From the NCBI GenBank assembly GCA_900551155.1, contig URVA01000002.1, positions 1-46,682 on the forward strand: a DNA stretch of 46,682 bases. Reading direction: 5' to 3'. Within the stretch, counting starts at the first letter, position 1, and each line of letters opens with the position of its first letter. The DNA is from an uncultured Eggerthella sp. Lineage in GTDB: Bacteria > Actinomycetota > Coriobacteriia > Coriobacteriales > Eggerthellaceae. Below, piece after piece: positions 24,436-32,451 of the stretch. Below the pieces are notes generated by a model that saw nothing but the letters and a program-made list of their open reading frames with translations, was not told the DNA's origin and ran no database searches. The position numbers were made by a program, and so were the translations under genes.

Positions 24436-24543
24436 TTACCTTGAAAGTGCTGATTTACTAATGCTGTTAGGATTTATTGCGCCAACAATGCTATTGTGCG
24501 GTAAACGTAAAGACGAATCATTGATAAATGCTATGATGCGCGT
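24436..24543 (-). pseudogene. decayed fragment of an ettA-like ABC-F gene (Walker A region)
   Basis: Translation of the minus strand gives FINDSSLRLPHNSIVGAINP and continues NSISKSALSR before TAA at 24438-24436. Aligned without gaps to the second Walker A region of the intact EttA nearby (LIDDLSFTLPRNGIVGVIGP...NGVGKSTLFK), 15 of 30 residues are identical. The P-loop glycines are replaced by Ser or Asn. The frame is closed by a stop on both sides and has no start, so it cannot be functional. It is best read as a relic of a duplicated ettA segment. It ends just before the hairpin at 24385-24419. Confidence 0.55.
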
Positions 24544-24548
24544 CTAGG

Positions 24549-24581
24549 CTAACCTGCGTTCAACAATGCAGTAAGGTTCAT
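24549..24581 (-). CDS. possible 10-residue ORF with a strong Shine-Dalgarno
   Basis: On the minus strand GAGGAGG lies 7 nt before an ATG that encodes MNLTALLNAG and then TAG. It lies 43 bp after the stop of the 24625-24891 gene on the same strand and just upstream of the ettA-like relic. The ribosome binding site is better than most in the window, but the peptide is too short to support by coding statistics. It could be a leftover start of a lost gene. Confidence 0.25.
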   Translation of the reverse strand: MNLTALLNAG

Positions 24582-24624
24582 AATAGTACCTCCTCGCAAA
24601 ATAGGCTTATCCAAATCTAATAGC

Positions 24625-24891
24625 TTACTTATTGAAAAGACCACAAATAATGCCGCTTACTGCGCCGCCGATATTTTCGGTGATTCCACCAATAATGCCT
24701 TCAACATCAATACCTGCTTCACCAAGCTTAGACTGAACCTGCTCAACAATTTCTGCAGGATCCACACCATCAAGGCCCTGCCCAGTAATTTGCTCAATGG
24801 TGCCTTGTGGGTCTGCAATAAGGTCCTTGATCATTTCAGGTGCATCCTGAATATGGCTGGTTACTTGCTCAACGATCTGATTTACATCCAT
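24625..24891 (-). CDS. small acidic hypothetical protein with Gly-rich C-terminus
   Basis: An 88-residue protein from MDVNQIVEQVTSHIQDAPEM, with GGGGA before the ATG; a start 11 codons earlier is possible but less well placed. Two helical acidic repeats are visible: IVEQVTSHIQDAPEM near the N-terminus and EIVEQVQSKLGEAGI in the middle, both with an IVEQV core. The C-terminus (IIGGITENIGGAVSGIICGLF) is hydrophobic and Gly-rich, amphipathic rather than a clear TM helix. I recognise no family; similar small proteins are common in Coriobacteriia. It lies downstream of ettA on the same strand, 176 bp away. Confidence 0.6.
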   Translation of the reverse strand: MDVNQIVEQVTSHIQDAPEMIKDLIADPQGTIEQITGQGLDGVDPAEIVEQVQSKLGEAGIDVEGIIGGITENIGGAVSGIICGLFNK

Positions 24892-25014
24892 GAGTTTCCC
24901 CATTCCTCTTCGGAAATTGCACAAAACATATCAGCGGAATTATAAATGCAGCCACCGATAATGCGTCTTGGTATGGGATTATTCTTACTTGCTTCAAACG
25001 AGAGTTAACAAGCA

Positions 25015-25083
25015 GATGCGATTAATCCCTGGTGAGCTCGTAAGGCTAGCTTGTCGGTTGATGCGATTAATCCCTGGTGAGCT
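25015..25083 (-). repeat. 45-bp-offset duplication at the ettA 3' end
   Basis: The 24-bp sequence starting GATGCGATTAATCCCTGG occurs at 25015-25038 and again at 25060-25083. The second copy covers the ettA stop codon. The 45-bp offset keeps frame, so the tail coding for LTRD-stop is repeated downstream of the stop. Confidence 0.75.
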
Positions 25084-26746
25084 TGCGGTGGATGCGATGA
25101 GGTTTAGCCGCTTCTTCGCCAAGGCGTTCAACCTTGTTTTTGCGGTAGGCTTCAAAGTTTCCTTCAAACCAATACCAGTTACCAGGATTATCATCAGTAC
25201 CTTCCCAAGCCAAAATATGAGTTGCAATGCGGTCCAAGAACATACGATCGTGACTGGTAATTACCGCGCACCCTGGGAAAGCAAGCAGCGCTTCTTCCAG
25301 GCTTTCTAAGGTTTCTACGTCCAAGTCGTTAGTAGGCTCGTCCAGTAAAAGAAGGTTGCCGCCTTGCTTTAAGGTAAGAGCTAAGTTTAATCGGTTACGT
25401 TCGCCACCCGACAAAACGCCAGCAGGCTTTTGCTGATCAGATCCCTTGAAGCCAAAGTTTGCTACATAAGCGCGGCTTGGAATTTCTGTTTCGCCAACTT
25501 TGATGTAGTCCAGTCCATCAGAAACGACTTCCCATAAGGTCTTCTTAGGATCAAGACCTTCGCGATTTTGGTCGACGTAGGAAATCTGAACCGTTTCACC
25601 AAGCTCAAGACTGCCGCTGGTGAGTTCTTCTTGTCCAACAATCATCTTGAACAGGGTTGATTTACCAACACCATTGGGACCAATAACACCTACAATGCCA
25701 TTGCGCGGTAGCGTAAAGGATAAATCATCAATAAGTACGCGGTCGCCAAATGCTTTACGAAGATGCTCTGCAACCAGTACCTTTGAGCCAAGGCGTGGGC
25801 CAACGGGAATGCGAATCTCATTCACGTCAACGCTCTTTACGTTGCGGGCTTCAGCTTCCATTTGCTCATAGCGTTCCAAACGGGCTTTGCTTTTTGCCTG
25901 ACGAGCCTTAGGGCTAGAGCGTACCCATTCCAGCTCGGACTTCATACGCTTAGCAAGTTTTGCTTGCTGCTGTCCCTGCGCTTCAAGACGTGCAGCTTTG
26001 GTCTCCAGATAGGTGGAATAGTTGCCCTTGTAGGGATAGAGCTGACCGCGATCGACCTCGCAAATCCATTCTGCAACATTGTCCAAGAAGTAACGGTCGT
26101 GCGTTACTGCCAAGACGGCGCCAGGGTAACGCTTTAAGAATTGCTCGAGCCAGAGCACCGATTCGGCGTCCAAATGGTTGGTGGGTTCGTCCAAGAGAAG
26201 CAGATCGGGTGCTTCAAGGAGAAGCTTACACAGTGCAACACGACGACGTTCGCCACCTGAGAGAACCTTTACGGGAGCGTCGGGATCGGGGCACTGAAGT
26301 GCATCCATCGCCTGGGATAATTGCGAATCCAGATCCCAGCCGTTTGCGGCATCAATTTCTACCTGTAAAGTGCCCATTTCTTCCATAAGAGCATCGAAAT
26401 CGGCATCAGGATCGGCCATTTCTGCACCAATTGCATTGAAACGATCAACCTTCGCTAATACGTCAGCAAATGCTTGGCGAATGTTTTCGATAACGGTTGC
26501 TTTTTCGTCCAGTGGTGGTTCCTGTTGCAAAATGCCTACGGTGTAGCCAGGAGTTAAACGTGCGTCACCTGCGGAAACATCTTCAAGTCCTGCCATGACC
26601 TTCAAGAGTGTGGACTTGCCCATACCATTTGGGCCGACAACGCCAATTTTTGCGCCAGGGTAGAAGGAAAGCGTTACGTCATCCAAGATTACCTTGTCGC
26701 CAACTGCTTTGCGTGCTTGATACATTTGGTAGATGAATTCTGCCAT
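25067..26746 (-). CDS. ettA: EttA-type ABC-F translation factor
   Basis: A 559-residue cytoplasmic ABC-F protein with two ATP-binding cassettes and no membrane segments. First cassette: Walker A GPNGMGKST, signature LSGGERRR, Walker B LLLLDEPTNHLD. The arm and linker region is rich in Lys/Arg/Glu (AKRMKSELEWVRSSPKARQAKSKAR). Second cassette: GPNGVGKST, LSGGERNR, LLLLDEPTNDLD. The opening EFIYQMYQARKAVG is the EttA signature. EttA binds the ribosomal E site and gates entry into elongation according to ATP/ADP. The start is ATG 26746, with GAAAGG upstream; the 21 extra in-frame codons before it look non-coding. A 45-bp duplication overlaps its 3' end, and a decayed relic of its second cassette lies downstream. 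Confidence 0.92.
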   Translation of the reverse strand: MAEFIYQMYQARKAVGDKVILDDVTLSFYPGAKIGVVGPNGMGKSTLLKVMAGLEDVSAGDARLTPGYTVGILQQEPPLDEKATVIENIRQAFADVLAKVDRFNAIGAEMADPDADFDALMEEMGTLQVEIDAANGWDLDSQLSQAMDALQCPDPDAPVKVLSGGERRRVALCKLLLEAPDLLLLDEPTNHLDAESVLWLEQFLKRYPGAVLAVTHDRYFLDNVAEWICEVDRGQLYPYKGNYSTYLETKAARLEAQGQQQAKLAKRMKSELEWVRSSPKARQAKSKARLERYEQMEAEARNVKSVDVNEIRIPVGPRLGSKVLVAEHLRKAFGDRVLIDDLSFTLPRNGIVGVIGPNGVGKSTLFKMIVGQEELTSGSLELGETVQISYVDQNREGLDPKKTLWEVVSDGLDYIKVGETEIPSRAYVANFGFKGSDQQKPAGVLSGGERNRLNLALTLKQGGNLLLLDEPTNDLDVETLESLEEALLAFPGCAVITSHDRMFLDRIATHILAWEGTDDNPGNWYWFEGNFEAYRKNKVERLGEEAAKPHRIHRKLTRD

Positions 26747-26940
26747 TATTTCGAGCCTTTCTAATGGGTTCGGATTAACAGTGTTAACGGGGCATCCTAT
26801 AGGGTTCAATAAGGCTTATAGGACGTTTTAGTTAACGATGTTTATATGTTTCGTTCAATAGTATGTCGATCGTTATCTTAATACCATGTAGTTGAACGTT
26901 ACCTTATCAAGAAACGGCTGTTTCAAGAAATATTTCTCTT

Positions 26941-27885
26941 TTATAACAGCACATCATCACTAAGGACGATGCTCAAAAAGTCATCGTCGTAAGGCATGGT
27001 GTTGGTGAAGGGGTATTCTGCGTCAGTTGCGATAACAAGATAGTTATCTTCTAGTCCAAAGTCGGTATCTTCACAGGGAATGATAACCACATGATTAAAT
27101 ACTTCATCAAGAGTGGTAACGACGTGCCGCAGGAAGGTTATATCCTTGCCTTCGTCTTGGCTTACTACGTTGGTAGCGTAAACACCGCCAGGCACAAGGC
27201 GCAACTTCGCTAGGCGCATAGCTTCGATTGTTACAAGCGAAAGAACGGGGTCTTTCCCAGAAAAAGTATCGTTAATTATGGCGGCATATTGCTTGTGAGT
27301 AGTTTTTAGATAGTTGCGCCCATCGGCGGTAATAAGCCCGAGCTTGTCTGCTGCGTAGGGAAGTTCTTCCAAAAGTTTGTCAAGGTAAAACCACTTCCTT
27401 GCGATATCGGTAACTGATTGATCAAGCTCAACAACGTCAAGATAAAGGTCAGGTTTAGTGCTAAGAACGTGCTTTGGCCATGCGTAGCCCCCGCCGCCGA
27501 TCATAAGTACTTGATTGTTGGCGAAACTGTTATCGAAAAGGCTTGCTTCGAAAATATGATCAAAGGCTTGCTGATAGGCAAAAACAGGAACATGGTAGTT
27601 TTTATCAAGATAGGTCGCAGATTCGTATGCGCCATTTTGTTCCAACACCCGAACAGGGTTTCCTTGTTCATCTTCTACCGTATGGATGCGTGCAAGTCCT
27701 GCACTTGTTTTGACGAAATGCGTATCGCTTTTGCGAAGGTGCTTCCAGATGGTTAAACCCGCTATAGCACAAGCTAGTCCAAGCCCTACGGCAATGGTGC
27801 CTAATGCGCGCGGAGTGGCGGGCAGGTTCAATGCGTGTGGAACGGCAGACGGTTGAGTAAAGTGTTTGTGGTAAAGGTTTTTCAT
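26941..27885 (-). CDS. membrane-anchored spermidine-synthase-like protein
   Basis: A 314-residue protein with one N-terminal TM helix (about residues 28-47, LGTIAVGLGLACAIAGLTI) followed by a spermidine-synthase-like Rossmann domain: LMIGGGGYAWPKHVL (nucleotide loop), LDVVELDQSVTDIARKWF and TADGRNYL. The catalytic Asp region of true polyamine synthases is represented by INDTFSGKDPVL rather than the usual D-x-x-D-P pattern, so polyamine synthesis is uncertain; a secreted or membrane-linked methyl- or aminopropyl-transferase-like role is possible. There is no ribosome binding site; TACACT ends 7 nt before the ATG, suggesting a leaderless mRNA. It is divergent from the EamA transporter. A small GAAAC/GTTTC hairpin follows the gene at about 26922. 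Confidence 0.8.
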   Translation of the reverse strand: MKNLYHKHFTQPSAVPHALNLPATPRALGTIAVGLGLACAIAGLTIWKHLRKSDTHFVKTSAGLARIHTVEDEQGNPVRVLEQNGAYESATYLDKNYHVPVFAYQQAFDHIFEASLFDNSFANNQVLMIGGGGYAWPKHVLSTKPDLYLDVVELDQSVTDIARKWFYLDKLLEELPYAADKLGLITADGRNYLKTTHKQYAAIINDTFSGKDPVLSLVTIEAMRLAKLRLVPGGVYATNVVSQDEGKDITFLRHVVTTLDEVFNHVVIIPCEDTDFGLEDNYLVIATDAEYPFTNTMPYDDDFLSIVLSDDVLL

Positions 27886-27942
27886 GAATAGTAGTGTATT
27901 TTAGATTCTTGTAATTGTGAGTGATGAATAAAGGAAAAAGTG

Positions 27943-28854
27943 GTGAATTTAGAATACCGAGCAAAGAACGAAACAATTCAGGGTCATTTAGCGGCACTGT
28001 TTACCGTTCTTGTATGGGGCACCACGTTTGTATCTACGAAAATATTGCTACAAGATTTTTCTCCTATAGAAATCTTGTTTATTCGTTTTGTTATGGGTTT
28101 GTTTGCCCTCTTTGTTATAGCGCCGAAAATTCTTCCTTGGATGGGCTGGCGTCATGAAAGACTTTTTATGCTTGCTGGGTTGTCCGGCGTCACACTGTAT
28201 TATCTTCTGGAAAATATCGCACTAACAGGAACGCTGGCAACAAATGTGGGAGTGATAGTGTCAGTAGCCCCTTTCTTTACGGCAGTGGTGGAGCGAATCG
28301 TAAATAAGGGCAGACATCTAACACTTCGTTTTGTTGTTGGCTTTGTAGTAGCTATGCTCGGAATTAGTTTTATTAGCTTTGCTGAAACAGGAGTTCATGT
28401 AAGCTTTTCTGGTGATATGTTGGCGCTTTTGGCGGCAGCAGTATGGGCGTGTTATTCGGCCTGTATGACGCGCATTAGCTCGATTGGTCTAACTACGATC
28501 AAAGCTACCCGCAGAGTATTTGAATATGGCATCGTATTTATGATTCCAGCTTTACCTCTGCTGGGATTTGCTCCAGATATGTCTTCATGTATCGACCCTA
28601 TCAATGTGGCGAATCTGGTGTTTTTGGGTCTTTGTGCATCGGCGGCATGTTTTGTGACCTGGAATTTTTCCATAAAGCGATTAGGTTCGGTGGTTTCAAG
28701 CGTTTATATCTATGCAACTCCTGTCATTACTGCGGTAGCTTCTTGGTTGGTTTTGGGTGAGCAATTAGTACCTCTAGCTTGGTTTGGTGTGCTGCTTACT
28801 ATAGTTGGCTTGGTCGTTTCGCAGTTTTCTTTTTCAAAGACGCGTAATGCATAA
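27943..28854 (+). CDS. EamA (DMT) family transporter
   Basis: About 303 residues with ten TM segments arranged as two EamA repeats: the first near LAALFTVLVWGTTFVSTKILL, the second near DMLALLAAAVWACYSACMTRI. These carriers usually export amino acids or other small metabolites. AAGGA at 27931-27935 is 7 nt from GTG 27943 and 4 nt from GTG 27940; the former is preferred but both are possible. The conserved motif VSSVYIYATPVITAVASWLVLGE in the last third is typical. It is divergent from the spermidine-synthase-like gene and ends at a bidirectional hairpin at 28873. Substrate unknown. Confidence 0.88.
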   Translation: MNLEYRAKNETIQGHLAALFTVLVWGTTFVSTKILLQDFSPIEILFIRFVMGLFALFVIAPKILPWMGWRHERLFMLAGLSGVTLYYLLENIALTGTLATNVGVIVSVAPFFTAVVERIVNKGRHLTLRFVVGFVVAMLGISFISFAETGVHVSFSGDMLALLAAAVWACYSACMTRISSIGLTTIKATRRVFEYGIVFMIPALPLLGFAPDMSSCIDPINVANLVFLGLCASAACFVTWNFSIKRLGSVVSSVYIYATPVITAVASWLVLGEQLVPLAWFGVLLTIVGLVVSQFSFSKTRNA

Positions 28855-28872
28855 AGATTGCCATGAATATAA

Positions 28873-28898
28873 AAGAGCGCCCCAAATGGGGCGCTCTT
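28873..28898. terminator. bidirectional terminator between the EamA and lactate permease genes
   Basis: A perfect 11-bp GC-rich stem AAGAGCGCCCC-AAAT-GGGGCGCTCTT. It follows the EamA gene on plus by 18 bp and the permease gene on minus by 30 bp. The flanks are only moderately T-rich on either strand. Confidence 0.8.
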
Positions 28899-28928
28899 AA
28901 TGTTGCTTGCATAATCCTTTTAAAAGCC

Positions 28929-30605
28929 TTAAGGAAGAATGAAGGATAGCATGTGAGATTGCAGGAATACCAGAACACAAAGTACTGCCAGCATGCCGAT
29001 ACTCCATGGGATAACCTTCTTGAAAAGGTTCGATTCGGTTTCGCCTGTGGTAACAGCGGCAATTGCCAAGGACTGAGGCGAAATCATCTTACCGATAACA
29101 CCACCCATGGTGTTAGAAGCCAAGAACAAGTCAGGAGTTACGTGAGCCAAAGAGGCATTGGACTGAGCTGCTTCGTACTGCAGGCTGGAGAACAGTGCGT
29201 TTGCAGAAGTGTCGGAACCAGTAACCGCAGTGCCAACCCAACCAAGCATTGGTGAGAGTAGGGCGAATACCGCACCCGTGCTTGCCAGGAACTGGCCAAT
29301 AGAAATGGTCTGGCCAGAGAAGTTCATGATATAAGCAAGACCCAATACAAGTACGATGGTCAAAGAAGAGAAGCGCATTGCAACGAACGTCTGACCAAGC
29401 TGCTTAAAGGAGGATCCAAGCGTAATCTTGAACATGCCCTTATTGGTGAACAGGGCGTATACGATAGTGGTAAGAACTGCTGCAATAAACAGCATGGTGC
29501 CAGGATTTGACAGCAAGTTCAAAGTGTAGGTGGTTCCAGGATCTGCGCCAGCTGCATTTAAGACGTTGCCCGCAAGACCTGGGAAGGGGATTTTAATATC
29601 GGTGCTTGCAAGCAGGGTTGGGATGCCCAACTTGCATACAGCGAATACTGCAACAACGATAATGTAAGGAACCAAAGCCATCCATGCACGAACAGCAGGA
29701 AGCTTGGTGGTTTCAGTTTCATGAAGAGGTGCCATGCCGAAGCGCTCACGTGCTTCGTTTACGTTGCCAGGCTTAACAAACTTCAAGAAGATAACGCTTA
29801 CACCCAAGGAAACCAGTGCAGCGCACACGTCGGTCAATTCGTATGCGAAGTGGTTGGAGCACCACCACTGAACGATTGCGAAGGAAAAGCCAATAACCAA
29901 TGCGTGCAACCAGCAGTCGCGAAGACCCTTGCGGCCGTCAAGAATCATAACAACCAGCAGAGGTACAACCAGAGCAAACAGGGGAGCCTGGTAACCAACA
30001 AGAGCAGCTACGTGCTGAGCGGTTTCCAGGGCAACTGATGCATCACCAGCGGCTACCATGTTGCCTGCTGTGGTGATTGGAGTACCAGCTGCGCCGTATG
30101 CAACAGGTGCAGTGTTGGCAATAAGAACAGCAAGTGCTGCCTTCATGGGCTTAACGCCAAGAGCCAAAATCATGGTTGCGGTAATGGCAATAGGTGCGCC
30201 GAAGCCTGCGAGTGCTTCAAGCAAACCGCCGAAGCAGAAGGCAATCAGAACAGCCTGAATACGGATATCACCGCCGCCTACAATATCAAAGAGGCTCTTG
30301 AAGTCTTCGGAGCGACCCGAAACGGAAGTTACTTCATAGAACCATACTGCCATGATAATGATGAATACGATAGGGAAAGCACCGTAACATGCGCCTTGTA
30401 GACCAGAAAGGAATGCAAGGTGAGCTGGCATATGGAAAGCAAATACGGCAACTAAAAATGCAACGAAAAGTGCAATAGCTGCTGAAACATGAGCTTTCGC
30501 CTTAACGCCTACCAACATAATGAAGAATGCAGCAAGAGGAATACATGCTACTAATGCTGATAGCGCAAGGTTGCCTGCAACAGGATCAACCACAGCTTGA
30601 AACAT
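28929..30605 (-). CDS. LctP-family L-lactate permease
   Basis: A 558-residue protein with about 13 TM segments, typical of the LctP (lactate permease, TC 2.A.14) family that moves lactate or glycolate with protons. Motifs: CFGGLLEALAGFGAPIAITATMILALG and NTAPVAYGAAGTPI in the first half; TGSDTSANALFSSLQ and ASNTMGGVIGKMISPQSLAIA near the C-terminus. GAGAG lies upstream of the ATG. It stands alone, divergent from thrH, with a 352-bp intergenic region between them. Lactate uptake for energy or carbon is the natural reading; no lactate dehydrogenase is in the window. Confidence 0.9.
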   Translation of the reverse strand: MFQAVVDPVAGNLALSALVACIPLAAFFIMLVGVKAKAHVSAAIALFVAFLVAVFAFHMPAHLAFLSGLQGACYGAFPIVFIIIMAVWFYEVTSVSGRSEDFKSLFDIVGGGDIRIQAVLIAFCFGGLLEALAGFGAPIAITATMILALGVKPMKAALAVLIANTAPVAYGAAGTPITTAGNMVAAGDASVALETAQHVAALVGYQAPLFALVVPLLVVMILDGRKGLRDCWLHALVIGFSFAIVQWWCSNHFAYELTDVCAALVSLGVSVIFLKFVKPGNVNEARERFGMAPLHETETTKLPAVRAWMALVPYIIVVAVFAVCKLGIPTLLASTDIKIPFPGLAGNVLNAAGADPGTTYTLNLLSNPGTMLFIAAVLTTIVYALFTNKGMFKITLGSSFKQLGQTFVAMRFSSLTIVLVLGLAYIMNFSGQTISIGQFLASTGAVFALLSPMLGWVGTAVTGSDTSANALFSSLQYEAAQSNASLAHVTPDLFLASNTMGGVIGKMISPQSLAIAAVTTGETESNLFKKVIPWSIGMLAVLCVLVFLQSHMLSFILP

Positions 30606-30831
30606 AGAGACTCTCTTTCAAATCGGGAACAGTTAAATAAGTGCGAGTCATTTGTGATCAGGCATTTTTCGGATTACCCGTTCGTGGAGCCGTTTCAAAA
30701 TGACTTACAATTTTTTAACGTATCCATACTAATGAGATGTAGACATTTGTCTTTGCCTGGTCGACTAGCGGTTATTTGTGAGCTATGAAGGGACTTAACA
30801 CGCGATAAAGAACCGTCGCCGAAAAGCTCAG

Positions 30832-30851
30832 CACTTTAGTTAACCAAAGTG
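30832..30851. promoter_or_regulatory. 20-bp palindrome in the lactate permease / thrH divergent region
   Basis: CACTTTAGTTAACCAAAGTG is a palindrome with one mismatched pair, centred on GTTAAC. It is bracketed by AACCGTC (30811-30817) and GACGGTT (30851-30857), so it could be a regulator site or part of a larger hairpin. The rest of the 30606-30957 gap holds no gene that I can support. TAAGTA-CCTAT-TACTTA, close to the thrH start, is another small dyad. Confidence 0.45.
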
Positions 30852-30957
30852 ACGGTTTTCAGGTATGCTGACTTTTGCAAAGCAACACCGTAAGTACTAG
30901 AGGTGCTCGCAATAGATAAGTACCTATTACTTAACGAAACCAAGAAAGAGGAATGCT

Positions 30958-31560
30958 ATGTACGTAACTTGTCTTGATCTAGAGGGAGTTTTGGTTCCTG
31001 AAATTTGGATTGCGTTTGCGGATGCTACTGGCATTCCTGAACTTAAGCGCACAACGCGTGATGAACCCGACTACGACAAGCTTATGAATTTCCGCCTAAA
31101 TATCTTGAAAGAACACAACTTGGGCTTGAAAGAAATTCAAGACGTAATTGAAACCATTGATCCTATGCCTGGCGCGAAAGAATTTTTAGATGAGTTGCGT
31201 TCCTTATGTCAGGTCATCATTATCAGCGATACGTTTACGCAATTTGCAAAGCCATTGATGAAGAAATTGAGTTGGCCAACACTGTTTTGTAACGAGCTTG
31301 AAGTTGCTGAATCAGGCGAGGTAACGGGCTTTAAGATGCGCTGCGATCAGTCTAAATTGACTACGGTTCGCGCTCTTCAAAGCGCAGGCTTGGAAACCAT
31401 CGCAGCAGGTGATAGTTTCAATGACTTGGGAATGATTAAGGCAAGTAAAGCAGGCTTTTTGTTCAAGAGTACCGATTCTATCAAGGCGGACAATCCCGAT
31501 GTCCCCGCTTTCGAAACCTATGATGAGCTGATGGCTGCTATTAAAAACGTTATCTTGTAA
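30958..31560 (+). CDS. thrH: ThrH-type phosphoserine phosphatase / homoserine phosphotransferase
   Basis: A 200-residue HAD-superfamily enzyme very close to Pseudomonas ThrH. It opens with CLDLEGVLVPEIWIAFADATGI (catalytic nucleophile D7; the second motif-I Asp is replaced by Glu, E9, as in ThrH), then TTRDEPDYDKLM, IISDTF (motif II Ser/Thr), Lys around KLTTV, and AAGDSFNDLGMI (motif III Asp pair). ThrH dephosphorylates phosphoserine and can pass the phosphate to homoserine, linking serine and threonine synthesis. GAGGAATGCT precedes ATG 30958. It is monocistronic, with a terminator at 31584. Confidence 0.9.
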   Translation: MYVTCLDLEGVLVPEIWIAFADATGIPELKRTTRDEPDYDKLMNFRLNILKEHNLGLKEIQDVIETIDPMPGAKEFLDELRSLCQVIIISDTFTQFAKPLMKKLSWPTLFCNELEVAESGEVTGFKMRCDQSKLTTVRALQSAGLETIAAGDSFNDLGMIKASKAGFLFKSTDSIKADNPDVPAFETYDELMAAIKNVIL

Positions 31561-31583
31561 CGAGGCTTTTATTACGTACTACG

Positions 31584-31620
31584 TCGCGCTTATCTCTTGC
31601 AGATGGGCGCGATTTTTTTA
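31584..31620 (+). terminator. rho-independent terminator after thrH
   Basis: An 11-bp stem TCGCGCTTATC / GATGGGCGCGA (two G-U pairs), loop TCTTGCA, is followed by seven T (31613-31619). Confidence 0.85.
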
Positions 31621-31759
31621 TGCTTTCGTTTTGATTTCGAATCTATAAAGGTGCTTCCAGAATCTGCAGGGGCGACTCAAGATTGCAACCGATGAAGTGG
31701 GGTACCTTTAGAAATTGTGATTGCAAAGTATCAGTTTGGTGAAGAAAGAATAATTTATT

Positions 31760-31786
31760 TTAGTTACTAAATAATTAAGTTGCTAA
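31760..31786. promoter_or_regulatory. MarR-type operator upstream of the regulator/exporter operon
   Basis: TTAGTTACTAA (31760-31770) is a perfect palindrome around a central T. A related half-matching site, TTAAGTTGCTAA, lies at 31775-31786; the AGTTACTAA and AGTTGCTAA cores are 16 bp apart. AT-rich TTAGTT-type dyads are usual for MarR proteins. The marR-like gene begins at 31858, so self-repression and control of the ABC exporter are likely. This is inference from position and pattern. Confidence 0.55.
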
Positions 31787-31857
31787 AATAACTAGACATT
31801 GGCGTATAACTGCTTTCGGTTGATAAAAACTCAGAGTAATAGATACGAAGGATACTA

Positions 31858-32451
31858 ATGTCAGTTAAATCTCAAGAGGCAACTCAAGATATAGGAGAGC
31901 TTAAAGAGGAATTTGTTCGCCTTATGCGGATGATTCATCGTGAGCAATTCCATCCCACTTGGACACCAGGCAATCTTTCCAAGCCCGAGATGCATGCGCT
32001 TATGTGTGTTTGGATTGCGCATCGGCACAACAAAGAAGCTCGGCCTTCGTCGCTCGCAAAATATTCCCATGTCTCACCTAGTGCTGTTTCTCAGACGCTT
32101 AAAACCCTAGAGGAAAAAGCACTGGTAGCGCGCGTTCGTTCTACAAATGATTCTCGTTCGGTGGTAATCGAGCTGACCGAAAAAGGGCGCGCCTTGATTG
32201 AAGAGGTCCAAAGTATTCGTTCAAGCTATTTTGATGAAATGTTTGAAGCGATTGGCATTGATGACATGCAAACGCTGATGCGTATTATGCACAGGGTGCT
32301 TGATTTTTGTGCTTCAAAACACGATGTTTACGCAAAACAGAATGCATATAAGACGAACAGCAATGAACCAGTGTCTTCTCATAAGGATGCGCTGTTGTTT
32401 GCCGAGGAACCTTCGATGTGTGTTATCAAGGAGGTTTCCGCATGCGAATAA
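31858..32451 (+). CDS. MarR-family regulator of the ABC exporter
   Basis: A 197-residue winged-helix regulator. The DNA-binding region is at residues 45-110: PEMHALMCVWIA, then RPSSLAKYSHVSPSAVSQTLKTLEEKALVARVRSTNDSRSVVIELTEKG, with the recognition helix at SPSAVSQTLKTLEEK. The dimer helices are N- and C-terminal. A ~40-residue C-terminal tail (from NAYKTNSNEPVSSHKDA) is longer than usual. A GAAGGAT-like site precedes the ATG. Its 3' end overlaps the start of the first ABC gene by 10 bp, so translation is coupled. It probably represses its own operon and responds to a compound that the exporter removes. Confidence 0.9.
   Translation: MSVKSQEATQDIGELKEEFVRLMRMIHREQFHPTWTPGNLSKPEMHALMCVWIAHRHNKEARPSSLAKYSHVSPSAVSQTLKTLEEKALVARVRSTNDSRSVVIELTEKGRALIEEVQSIRSSYFDEMFEAIGIDDMQTLMRIMHRVLDFCASKHDVYAKQNAYKTNSNEPVSSHKDALLFAEEPSMCVIKEVSACE

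Noticed and set aside
25960..26388. 142-codon plus-strand frame inside ettA
   Set aside because: Antisense shadow of the ABC domain; Arg-rich with no start signal.
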